From positions 1-62,873 of the forward strand of contig NZ_WOVL01000031.1 in the NCBI RefSeq assembly GCF_009737085.1: a DNA stretch of 62,873 nt. Direction: 5' to 3'. This document shows, in pieces, positions 1 to 6,658 of the stretch. Below the pieces are notes generated by a model that had not been told where the DNA came from, made no database searches, and worked only from the letters and a program-made list of their open reading frames with translations. The position numbers and the translations under genes were made by a program. The first letter of the stretch is position 1. Each line of letters begins with the position of its first letter. The stretch comes from Paenibacillus sp. NEAU-GSW1 (GTDB lineage Bacteria > Bacillota > Bacilli > Paenibacillales > Paenibacillaceae).

Positions 1-1
1 T

Positions 2-46
2 AAGCAATTAATTGACAGGTTAATGGCAAACGGAACATTTAAATGA
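2..46 (+). CDS. possible C-terminal tail of a gene entering from the left
   Basis: Frame 2 from the window edge reads 14 codons ending in MANGTFK and a TGA at 44-46. The composition looks protein-like, but the piece is too short to identify. A hairpin at 80-119 follows it. This could equally be chance. Confidence 0.25.
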   Translation, partial: KQLIDRLMANGTFK

Positions 47-79
47 TTCTGGAGAAGCGTCAGCGTTCGTTTTTGTGAA

Positions 80-119
80 GGGATTCCCACTTTACTTCGT
101 TGATTCAAAGGAATCCCTG
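80..119. repeat. inverted repeat AGGGATTCC / GGAATCCCT
   Basis: A 9-bp stem (80-88 and 111-119) encloses a loop of about 22 nt. No T-run follows on either strand, so a terminator role is weak. The 13-mer GAACATTTAAATG occurs on both sides of it, at 34-46 and 137-149. Confidence 0.3.
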
Positions 120-179
120 AGCAATGGCGATCGGAAGAACATTTAAATGTGCAGTTTGCTGTTTTACCCAAATAAAACA

Positions 180-224
180 GGGGGGTATCCCATCGTCATT
201 TTAATGACTTATGGGACACTCCCT
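180..224 (-). terminator. hairpin terminator downstream of the 33-aa peptide gene
   Basis: The stem is built from GTCATT/AATGAC with CCCAT/ATGGG and GGG/CCC outside it. On the minus strand it is followed by CCCCCTGTTTTATTT, and it lies 17 nt beyond the stop of the small gene at 241. It could work in both directions. Confidence 0.5.
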
Positions 225-240
225 TTTCAAACCTGAATCA

Positions 241-342
241 TTACAAGCTGAACAGCAATACGATAACAAGCAGAACGAACAATACGAGCGCCAGCAGCGC
301 AGGCGAAGTTCTGCGAACCGGACGATAATAACTTAAGCTCAT
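241..342 (-). CDS. 33-residue single-membrane-segment peptide, YjcZ-like
   Basis: A short open frame starts at ATG 342, seven nucleotides after a GGGAGG Shine-Dalgarno site, and stops with TAA then TGA at 241. The product begins MSLSYYRPVRR. It continues with about 20 hydrophobic residues (LLALVLFVLLVIVLLF), so it should be one membrane helix with a short basic N-terminus. Size and layout resemble the YjcZ-type sporulation peptides of Bacillus and Paenibacillus, but the glycine/tyrosine-rich N-terminus of that family is absent, so the family call is only a suggestion. A hairpin terminator follows at once. Confidence 0.5.
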   Translation of the reverse strand: MSLSYYRPVRRTSPALLALVLFVLLVIVLLFSL

Positions 343-541
343 GCGTGTTCCCTCCCATGCGGCCTACTGCAATCAGCATATGCGGATAAGACCGGTGCGG
401 AGTTTGTCCCGCCCATAAATAAACAACTAATATCGAATAAGCAGATTCCTTATATTTCCAAAATCGCGACGCCTTAACCGCCAATTCAATGAGCCGAACA
501 GCCGGACGCATTAGCCATTTGCGGACGGACATATAGCTGTC

Positions 542-1351
542 TTAAAGCCATATGACCAGAGCAAACACAGCGGCTAAAGCAAAGCGGTAAAAAGCAAACC
601 ATTCCAGGCGCAGTCTCTTAATCAAGCGCATAAAAGTCGAGACTGCAACTAGCCCCGTAACAAATGCCGTAATCAGCCCGACGAGCATTAACAGCAGATC
701 GTCCTTAGACAGCAGCTCCCAGCTGTCATATAGATCCAGAAGAGAAGCGCCAAGCATGACAGGCACCGATATAATAAACGTAAAATCCGCCGCCGCTTTT
801 TGGCTTACGCCAGACAGCATCCCGCCGGATATTGTCGAGCCGGATCTCGAAAATCCCGGCCACAACGCCAAGCACTGGAACAAACCGATAAATAGCGCTT
901 GTCTGTACGAAATCCCGTCCGTTTCTGCAGCTGTAATGACGCGCTTCGCTCCCACCCTGGCGGCTATTATCATCAATAACCCTCCCGCGACAAGTCCGAT
1001 TAACACCGGTACAGAGCCAAACAATTTGCTTTTTATTTCGTCATTGAACAGCAAATAAACAATGAGGGCAGGAAACATGGCAAGCGCCATATGTATCGCA
1101 TTCAGCTTGTCTTTTGCCGCAACTTTCAGTCGAATCAAATCGCCTGCAATGGACATGTACCGTTTCCAGTAAAGCGCTAAAAGAGCGAGAACAGCGCCTA
1201 ACTGAATAACGATTTTGAAAGTGACGGAGCCTTCGCCATCAAAGCCGAGCATCTCTCCGGCCAAAATCAAATGTCCGGTTGACGATACCGGGAGAAATTC
1301 GGTCAAACCTTCCACAATGCCTAATATAATCGCGCTAATCAAGTCTTGCAT
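542..1351 (-). CDS. uppP: undecaprenyl-diphosphatase UppP (BacA)
   Basis: This integral membrane phosphatase converts undecaprenyl diphosphate to undecaprenyl phosphate, recycling the lipid carrier for peptidoglycan and teichoic acid synthesis. Excess activity gives bacitracin tolerance. The 269-residue length is normal for the family. Both signature regions are present: EGLTEFLPVSSTGHL at residues 14-28, and PGFSRSGST at 165-173 with its arginine. Several hydrophobic helices cover the rest. The ATG at 1351 follows AGAGGG at about ten nucleotides. The gene stands alone, and its leader holds a long hairpin at 1373-1420 and a palindrome at 1470-1494. Confidence 0.96.
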   Translation of the reverse strand: MQDLISAIILGIVEGLTEFLPVSSTGHLILAGEMLGFDGEGSVTFKIVIQLGAVLALLALYWKRYMSIAGDLIRLKVAAKDKLNAIHMALAMFPALIVYLLFNDEIKSKLFGSVPVLIGLVAGGLLMIIAARVGAKRVITAAETDGISYRQALFIGLFQCLALWPGFSRSGSTISGGMLSGVSQKAAADFTFIISVPVMLGASLLDLYDSWELLSKDDLLLMLVGLITAFVTGLVAVSTFMRLIKRLRLEWFAFYRFALAAVFALVIWL

Positions 1352-1372
1352 TCGTAATGATCCCTCTTCCCT

Positions 1373-1420
1373 CTACACAGTAGTGGTACCGCAATCTAAC
1401 GCGGTTCTTAGCAAGTGTAG
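1373..1420 (-). promoter_or_regulatory. two-stem hairpin in the uppP leader
   Basis: CTACAC (1373-1378) pairs with GTGTAG (1415-1420), and ACCGC (1388-1392) pairs with GCGGT (1401-1405). They are separated by a symmetric 9/9 internal loop and capped by an 8-nt loop. In the uppP transcript it ends just before the AGAGGGAAGAGGG stretch holding the ribosome binding site. No known riboswitch class was recognised. Confidence 0.4.
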
Positions 1421-1469
1421 TCCAAACGGAAATGGCGCTGCCATCGAATTCCATTACATTCACGTACTA

Positions 1470-1494
1470 CTTCCTTACAAATTTGTAACGGAAG
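1470..1494. promoter_or_regulatory. palindrome TTACAAATTTGTAA upstream of uppP
   Basis: A perfect 14-bp palindrome (1475-1488) is flanked by CTTCC and GGAAG with a one-base bulge. It lies about 120 bp upstream of the uppP start, so it could be an operator or an RNA hairpin. No regulator is assigned. Confidence 0.3.
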
Positions 1495-1570
1495 GGTTTG
1501 ATGATGCTGCCGCTCCCACTGCGTGGACGCATGTTCAAGGTTATTCTCACAAGAAATCGGATAACCTTCG

Positions 1571-1636
1571 AAAAAAAGAAGCCTCTCCTGTGTAGACTGG
1601 AGGATCACATTTCCATTCTACAAGGATTGGCTTCTT
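1571..1636 (-). terminator. rho-independent terminator of the serine hydrolase gene
   Basis: On the minus strand AAGAAGCC and GGCTTCTT enclose an inner stem CCTTGTAGA/TCTACACAGG and are followed by seven T residues. It sits about 50 bp after the stop of the gene at 1687. Confidence 0.8.
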
Positions 1637-1686
1637 AAATAATTTAAAGCATTACATGCGCAGGCTGCGGTTTAACCTGCCAAAGT

Positions 1687-3843
1687 TTAGGATGCGAATG
1701 GAAGAACCGGCGACAGGAAGCTGAAACGATCGCTGGCGACTTCATGATGGCTCTGCCCGCCCGTATTCTGCGCGAACGAAGCGACGATCATATCAGTCGG
1801 CTGCGTCAGAAGCGCGTACAATACAGACGCCATTTCCTGACGTTTCAACACGTCGCGGGAGTGATAATCCGATTGTCCTTCCGCATTCGCTTGAACCTCT
1901 GGCCCATGAATGCCAAATGCAACCATCATTTGAACTGCAGGTACGGCCCATTTATCGGTCTTGCCTGCCAGTTTCACATCTGCAAACAGCTCTGCCGGAT
2001 ATTGCATGCTGTAAAGGCGCCACATCATAACAGCCGCTTCCTGACGCGTGATCGGACGATTCGGCTGGAATGCTCCGGCACCGTCACCTTTCACCATCCC
2101 GATTTCATATGCAATTTGAATATTGGCTGCTGCTGGATGACCCGCCAAATCGTTGAATGCATACGATTTCGTTTCGCTGCCTTCAATTCCGGTCGATTCC
2201 AAAATAAACTTAATAAATTCTCCGCGTGTTACTTGCGCTTCAGGCTTAAATGCTTTGCTTGCATCGTTCTCATAGTAACCTAACGACTGTAAAGCCAATA
2301 TAGCCGGTGCATAAGGACTGTCTTTGCTCAGATCGTTAAAGCCGGCAGGGACTGCTCCCTTCTTTTCATAGCCAACCGGATTCAGATAAGGCTCCTTCAA
2401 ATAGGCAACGTTACCGTTCTCATCCAGCTTAAACCCGGTAAATTGATTCGTAAGCTCGTCCACGAACAGATTGGTATCTACTTGGCGCAGATTGCGCGGA
2501 CCAATATACGAATCTGTAATGGACAAAACAGCTTCTTGGGATGTCAAGTTTGAAATAATCATGTTCAGGCGAAGGTCGGAATAGTACCCGACAAACTTCT
2601 CCAGTTCTTCACTTGTCGATTTGTATTCGCTGAACTGCGCCGGAGCCGCATATTGCGGGAAGAACGTTTGAATAAATTGCGGATAAAACAAGGCGCGCAA
2701 AGGACCTACCTGGTTATAAGTTAAGAACACGCCGGTATTCTGCTCTGGAATTAGGAATAAATAAGAGCTGAAGTCGAGCAGGTCGCCGCCTTTCGTAATA
2801 ATTTTGGAGCTGCTTCCCGCACCCGGAATTTGGAACGGCGCTTCAAAACCATAAGTTGTGTCAGGCAAAAGCGCATGAATGGACGAACGGTATACTTCCA
2901 TTTCTTCTACCGTTTTTTCCGAAAGAATTTTGCCGGAATCATTCGAGCCGCCATTAAGGAAGGCGATCATAAATTTGCCTACATCCTCAGCAGTCGTCAG
3001 CATGCCGCCTTGCGGCATAATGGTCGGCGTCACCGCGTATGTTTCTACCTTCTGACCCGCCCCATTGTAGCCGGTCGCGAGCTGCTCCTTCAATGCGCCC
3101 TCCAGCTTGAAACCGCTGTTCTTCATTCCGAGCGGCTTGAAAACATTCTCGTCCATGTAAGTCTCGAACGGCACGCCGCTTGCTTTCTCTACGACCAATC
3201 CGAGCAGCATCGAAGCGAAATTGTCGTACATGTAAGAGCTGCCCGGTTTACGCACGACCGGCGGCAAATGTTTATGTACATACTCTTCAATCGATACTTT
3301 TTTGTTGAAATCGGTATGGAGATCTTCCGACAGCGGATCGCGGATTTCGAATCCAGTTGTATGAGTCAAAAGATGTTCGATTGTAACCGGCGTATCATAA
3401 GGATTAACCAGCTTCAAATCCGGCACATGCTTCCGAACATCGTCCGTTAATTTAATTTTGCCTTGCTCGACAAGCTGCATAGCTGCTGTTGCGGTAAACG
3501 TTTTGGATACTGAAGCGACCCGGAATACCGTTGAAGCGGGATCTACCGCTTTCCCCGTCGTTTTATCCGTCACGCCATACCCTTTTTGCGCGATCACTTT
3601 GCCGTCCTTGACGACGACGACTGATGCGCCCGCATACAGCGGCTTGGCCGCCGGCGATGCAAAGAACGTATCCAGAAAAGCGGCTGCGTTCTCCTCATTC
3701 AGCGTTTTCCCTGCTTGTCCCGCGCTGCCTGATTCAGGCGTTGCGGCAAAAGCGGTCGTGGCCGTCAAGCAGACGACCAGCAGAGCTGCTGCTAATGATT
3801 TGATCCATCGAGCGGATCCAGACATGTACGAAACTGTTTTCAC
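1687..3843 (-). CDS. secreted serine hydrolase (class C beta-lactamase/penicillin-binding fold) with three SLH domains
   Basis: The product is 718 residues and should be displayed on the cell wall. A signal peptide ends near residue 34 (AFAA). A beta-lactamase-related domain (PF00144) follows, with Ser111-x-x-Lys114 in SVSK, the tyrosine motif YDN at 206-208 and a KGG triad at 351-353 in place of the usual K/H-x-G. Three SLH-like segments at about 515-690 would bind secondary cell-wall polymer. The family includes D-aminopeptidases, esterases and PBP4*-type enzymes, so the substrate is open. The start is GTG at 3843, ten nucleotides after GAGAGG. The gene is monocistronic, with its own terminator. 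Confidence 0.88.
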   Translation of the reverse strand: MKTVSYMSGSARWIKSLAAALLVVCLTATTAFAATPESGSAGQAGKTLNEENAAAFLDTFFASPAAKPLYAGASVVVVKDGKVIAQKGYGVTDKTTGKAVDPASTVFRVASVSKTFTATAAMQLVEQGKIKLTDDVRKHVPDLKLVNPYDTPVTIEHLLTHTTGFEIRDPLSEDLHTDFNKKVSIEEYVHKHLPPVVRKPGSSYMYDNFASMLLGLVVEKASGVPFETYMDENVFKPLGMKNSGFKLEGALKEQLATGYNGAGQKVETYAVTPTIMPQGGMLTTAEDVGKFMIAFLNGGSNDSGKILSEKTVEEMEVYRSSIHALLPDTTYGFEAPFQIPGAGSSSKIITKGGDLLDFSSYLFLIPEQNTGVFLTYNQVGPLRALFYPQFIQTFFPQYAAPAQFSEYKSTSEELEKFVGYYSDLRLNMIISNLTSQEAVLSITDSYIGPRNLRQVDTNLFVDELTNQFTGFKLDENGNVAYLKEPYLNPVGYEKKGAVPAGFNDLSKDSPYAPAILALQSLGYYENDASKAFKPEAQVTRGEFIKFILESTGIEGSETKSYAFNDLAGHPAAANIQIAYEIGMVKGDGAGAFQPNRPITRQEAAVMMWRLYSMQYPAELFADVKLAGKTDKWAVPAVQMMVAFGIHGPEVQANAEGQSDYHSRDVLKRQEMASVLYALLTQPTDMIVASFAQNTGGQSHHEVASDRFSFLSPVLPFAS

Positions 3844-3921
3844 TAATCCACTACCTCTCCCTATTATTTGTCATAGACAACCTATTACTACGAAGCAAAT
3901 AATTGGAAGGTTTCGTTTTAT

Positions 3922-3935
3922 TGCAATATATTGCA
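3922..3935. promoter_or_regulatory. perfect palindrome TGCAATATATTGCA
   Basis: A 14-bp perfect palindrome lies about 80 bp upstream of the serine hydrolase start. It is placed like an operator, but no matching regulator is known to me and AT-rich chance is possible. Confidence 0.3.
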
Positions 3936-3957
3936 TAAAAACGCCAATATTAGAAAA

Positions 3958-4054
3958 CTCGTTCAGCTTAACGCCGCCGAACACCATGCAGCCCATACGG
4001 CCGTTGCCGATCGGCAGCGCTTCCTCCCAGCGCGCGGCGTGTTGTTTAAGTCAT
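3958..4054 (-). pseudogene. 5' remnant of a GH95 alpha-L-fucosidase gene
   Basis: Between the serine hydrolase and DUF3817 genes, the minus strand reads KQHAARWEEALPIGNGRM and then GCMVFGGVKLNE (codons from about 4046 down to 3958). This is the highly conserved N-terminal motif of GH95 fucosidases, which normally run to about 750 residues. The likely initiator at 4054 reads ATG ACT TAA, so the start is frame-broken. Homology stops after KLNE, where unrelated promoter-like sequence begins. Almost the whole gene has been lost. Confidence 0.65.
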
Positions 4055-4068
4055 ATGAAAATTAGCCA
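4055..4068 (-). repeat. 14-mer ATGAAAATTAGCCA, copy 1
   Basis: The same 14-mer occurs at 9494-9507, and a near copy (TGAAAAAATTAGCCA) at 18362-18376. All three are intergenic and in the same orientation. On the minus strand it reads TGGCTAATTTTCAT, immediately before the GH95 remnant. Confidence 0.35.
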
Positions 4069-4125
4069 AACACAATCGGCAAGAGCCGTTATTATGCCTC
4101 GGCGGCAGCAGCAATCGTGTTTGCA

Positions 4126-4179
4126 TAAAAAACGAGACATGCCTAATCCGTCTGCGACGGTCTTATTGGCATGTCTCGT
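4126..4179 (-). terminator. terminator of the DUF3817 gene
   Basis: ACGAGACATGCC (4132-4143) pairs perfectly with GGCATGTCTCGT (4168-4179). On the minus strand a run of six T follows. The structure lies 16 bp after the stop at 4195. Confidence 0.8.
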
Positions 4180-4194
4180 CATTATTCGTTGCGA

Positions 4195-4485
4195 TTATTG
4201 CTCCTTTCGAAGCTTGGCTTCCAGCCAAAAAGTGGCGAACGGCACGAATGCCGCGATGAATGCGAGCAATACTTTGCCAAACGACCAGCGTTTGACAATC
4301 CATGACGCTAACAGCAGGATCAAGTAAAGCGTGAACAACACGCCGTGCGCCATTCCGACGATCGTAACATAGATTGGCTCGTCCGCCCAATATTTAAGCG
4401 GCATCGCAATGAAAAGAAGCAGTAAATATGAGATGCCCTCAAGCATCGCTATGCCGCGGAACCAGCCTACAGTCGATTTCCACAT
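4195..4485 (-). CDS. DUF3817 (YdzA-type) membrane protein
   Basis: This 96-residue integral membrane protein has three hydrophobic helices: about 10-32 (LEGISYLLLLFIAMPLKY), about 40-64 and about 70-88. The loop GMAHGVLF between helices and the C-terminal WLEAKLRKEQ match the DUF3817 family, where lengths of 90-110 are usual. Function is unknown. The ATG at 4485 lies twelve nucleotides from GGAGG, rather far, so a non-ATG start slightly upstream is possible. A strong terminator follows. Confidence 0.82.
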   Translation of the reverse strand: MWKSTVGWFRGIAMLEGISYLLLLFIAMPLKYWADEPIYVTIVGMAHGVLFTLYLILLLASWIVKRWSFGKVLLAFIAAFVPFATFWLEAKLRKEQ

Positions 4486-4608
4486 ATGAATGATTAACCT
4501 CCTTAGCGCCTCTCGTTACTATGTTAACAACACTATTACTCCATTGTGTAAGCAGTCGTCCATGATGTCAACCGCAGTGCCGCAAACTGGTTTATTTCAA
4601 TTATTAGG

Positions 4609-4614
4609 TATAAT
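4609..4614 (+). promoter_or_regulatory. putative -10 box of the adenine deaminase promoter
   Basis: TATAAT lies 35 bp before the ade start, in a region opening on to the gene. The -35 position (about 4586-4591) has no good match to TTGACA. No purine riboswitch was seen in the 160-bp gap. Confidence 0.4.
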
Positions 4615-4648
4615 ATATAACGTAAAAAGATGAAAGGCGGTAAACGAT

Positions 4649-6469
4649 ATGTCCATTGCAAAATACTCCAGACCCCATTTGGCGGACTGCATTCCAGACC
4701 TCGTCGCATTCGCAAGAGGAGAACGCAAAGCTTCGTTGTTCATTAAAGGCGGCAGTCTCGTCAATGTCGTTTCCGGCGAAATCTTGTACGATACCTCCGT
4801 CGCTGTCGTCGGCACCCGAATCGCATATGTTGGTCCGTTCGTGGAAGGCATGACCGGCCCCGAAACGATCGTTGTCGATGCGCAAGGCAAATACATAGCG
4901 CCGGGCTTGCTTGACGGCCATTGCCACATCGAGAGCAGCATGCTCTCCGTTACCCAATTTGCTAACGCGGTGCTGCCGCTCGGAACGACAGGCGGCTTCT
5001 TCGATCCGCATGAAATATCCAATGTGCTTGGCCTTCCCGGGTTGCGCATCATGTTAGACGAAGCTCGGCAAACGCCAATGGCTGCGTACATGCAAGTCGC
5101 TTCTTGCGTACCGGCCACGTCATCGGAGTTCGAAACATCGGGCGCCGAATTCGGTCCTGAGGAAGTTGCCGAAGCGCTTAGCTGGGGCCCAGATATGATT
5201 GCGCTCGGCGAGGTTATGAATTTTCCGGGCGTCGTATTCGGCGATCCGAAAATGATCGGTGAAATTCAAGCGACGCTGCGCGCCGGCAAGCTGGTCGACG
5301 GCCATTACACTTGGCCGTCCAACGATCCGCGGCTTTCCGCATATGCCGCAGCAGGCGTTACCGGCTGTCACGAAAGCATTACGAAAGAGGATGCCGCAGC
5401 GCGCGTTAGACTTGGCATTTATGCGAAGCTGCGCCGAGGCTCGGCGTGGCATGACGTCGAGGCAACGATTAAAGCGCATACCGAAATGGGTCTCGACACC
5501 CGCCGGATGATGCTCGTATCCGACGACCGAATATGCGATTCGATCAAAGAAGAAGGCCATATGAATTTCATCGTCCGCCATGCCATCCAGCAAGGCGTCA
5601 AGCCGGTAACCGCGTTCCAAATGGCAACGCTCAATACGGCAGAACGATTCGGCGTTGCCCGGGATGTCGGCTCCGTCACGCCAGGCTCGATTGCGGACAT
5701 TATTTTGCTCGATGGACATCTTGCAGACGTTAATGTCGTTATGACGATCGCTGCTGGTCAGGTCGTCGCCGAGAACGGCAAAATGACGATCGGGCTGGAG
5801 CCGTTCCAATACCCGGAATATGCAGTCAATTCCGTCAAACTGGCGAAACCGTTGACCGCTTCCGATTTCGCCATCGAGGCGCCGGTTTCTTCCGGCACGG
5901 TTAAAGCGCGAGTCGTCGAAGTCATCGAGAACAACGTCGAAACAAACGAGGTCCTTCGAGACGTTCCGGTCGAAGAAGGCAAGGTGGTCCTTACGCCCGA
6001 TAGCGGCCTGTCCAAAATGGCGCTGTTCGAGCGGCACGGCAAAACAGGCGGTTCCGCGATCGGACTTGCCGGCAACATCGGCTTCAACGTGCCGGCGGCA
6101 ATCTCGATGACGGTCGCGCATGACAGCCATAACGTGCTCGTCATCGGCAACGACGACGAGCTTATGGCGAATGCGGCAAACGCCGTAATCGGCATGCAAG
6201 GCGGCATTGCCGTAGCGACCGCGAACGGCATCGTTCAACTCCCGCTGCGTCTGGCCGGACTCATGTCGACCGAGCCGTACGAAACCGTGGTTGAGCAAAT
6301 GAAACAGATTAGCAGCGCGCTCATTCAAGCAGGCTGTACGATGAACTACGCGTTTATGACGCTGTCGCTTATCGCGTTAGTCGTCATTCCGACGCTCCAC
6401 ATCTCGGATACGGGACTCATTCGCGTCACCGAAAGCGGGTTCGAGCGCGTACCGCTATTTGTCCAATAA
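4649..6469 (+). CDS. ade: adenine deaminase
   Basis: This enzyme hydrolyses adenine to hypoxanthine and ammonia for purine salvage in the cytoplasm. The 606-residue protein is an amidohydrolase-superfamily member of the Ade type. The metal-binding H-x-H is in GHCHIESSM (His91 and His93), followed by FFDPHEISNVLG. VSDDRICDSI and the C-terminal Ade domain with VAHDSHNVLVIG are also present. Length is slightly above the usual 570-600. The ATG at 4649 follows AAAGGCGG. The gene is alone and ends at a strong hairpin. Confidence 0.95.
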   Translation: MSIAKYSRPHLADCIPDLVAFARGERKASLFIKGGSLVNVVSGEILYDTSVAVVGTRIAYVGPFVEGMTGPETIVVDAQGKYIAPGLLDGHCHIESSMLSVTQFANAVLPLGTTGGFFDPHEISNVLGLPGLRIMLDEARQTPMAAYMQVASCVPATSSEFETSGAEFGPEEVAEALSWGPDMIALGEVMNFPGVVFGDPKMIGEIQATLRAGKLVDGHYTWPSNDPRLSAYAAAGVTGCHESITKEDAAARVRLGIYAKLRRGSAWHDVEATIKAHTEMGLDTRRMMLVSDDRICDSIKEEGHMNFIVRHAIQQGVKPVTAFQMATLNTAERFGVARDVGSVTPGSIADIILLDGHLADVNVVMTIAAGQVVAENGKMTIGLEPFQYPEYAVNSVKLAKPLTASDFAIEAPVSSGTVKARVVEVIENNVETNEVLRDVPVEEGKVVLTPDSGLSKMALFERHGKTGGSAIGLAGNIGFNVPAAISMTVAHDSHNVLVIGNDDELMANAANAVIGMQGGIAVATANGIVQLPLRLAGLMSTEPYETVVEQMKQISSALIQAGCTMNYAFMTLSLIALVVIPTLHISDTGLIRVTESGFERVPLFVQ

Positions 6470-6478
6470 GTGGAGTTG

Positions 6479-6524
6479 AGGGCTGAAATGGGATAGATCA
6501 TCACATTTCAGCCCTATTCCTTTA
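6479..6524 (+). terminator. terminator of adenine deaminase
   Basis: A 12-bp perfect stem, AGGGCTGAAATG (6479-6490) with CATTTCAGCCCT (6504-6515), is followed by ATTCCTTTATT. Confidence 0.75.
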
Positions 6525-6610
6525 TTCTCTAGCAGGACCAGCTTCGCAGCCGCGCATTAAAATAACAAAAAAACAAACCAAACGACAAATAAACTCTATT
6601 CTTTATTTGA

Positions 6611-6624
6611 TGTAAGCGCTTTAG
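6611..6624 (+). promoter_or_regulatory. CcpA cre-like site before the chemoreceptor gene
   Basis: TGTAAGCGCTTTAG matches 12 of 14 positions of the cre consensus TGWAANCGNTNWCA. It lies 35 bp upstream of the chemoreceptor start. This would tie expression to carbon status, but it is unproven. Confidence 0.4.
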
Positions 6625-6658
6625 AATATAGCTATATCCACTCCAGGGAGGGCTATAT

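Noticed and set aside
80..119. Hairpin as a terminator for the gene entering from the left
   Set aside because: The loop is long and no T-run follows. It is kept only as an inverted repeat.
1378..1405. GTGGTACCGC on the plus strand, matching the core of a T-box riboswitch
   Set aside because: It would face away from uppP and its upstream part would lie inside the uppP coding sequence. There is no specifier stem and no target gene. GGTACC is a palindrome, so the match is fortuitous within the uppP leader hairpin.
3458..4327. 289-codon plus-strand frame across the serine hydrolase promoter and DUF3817 gene
   Set aside because: It overlaps two supported genes and a terminator, is cysteine- and serine-rich without domains, and lacks a ribosome site.
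5120..6328. 400-codon open frame on the minus strand opposite adenine deaminase
   Set aside because: It is fully antisense to a clear enzyme gene, has no recognisable domain, and mirrors the codon bias of the real gene.
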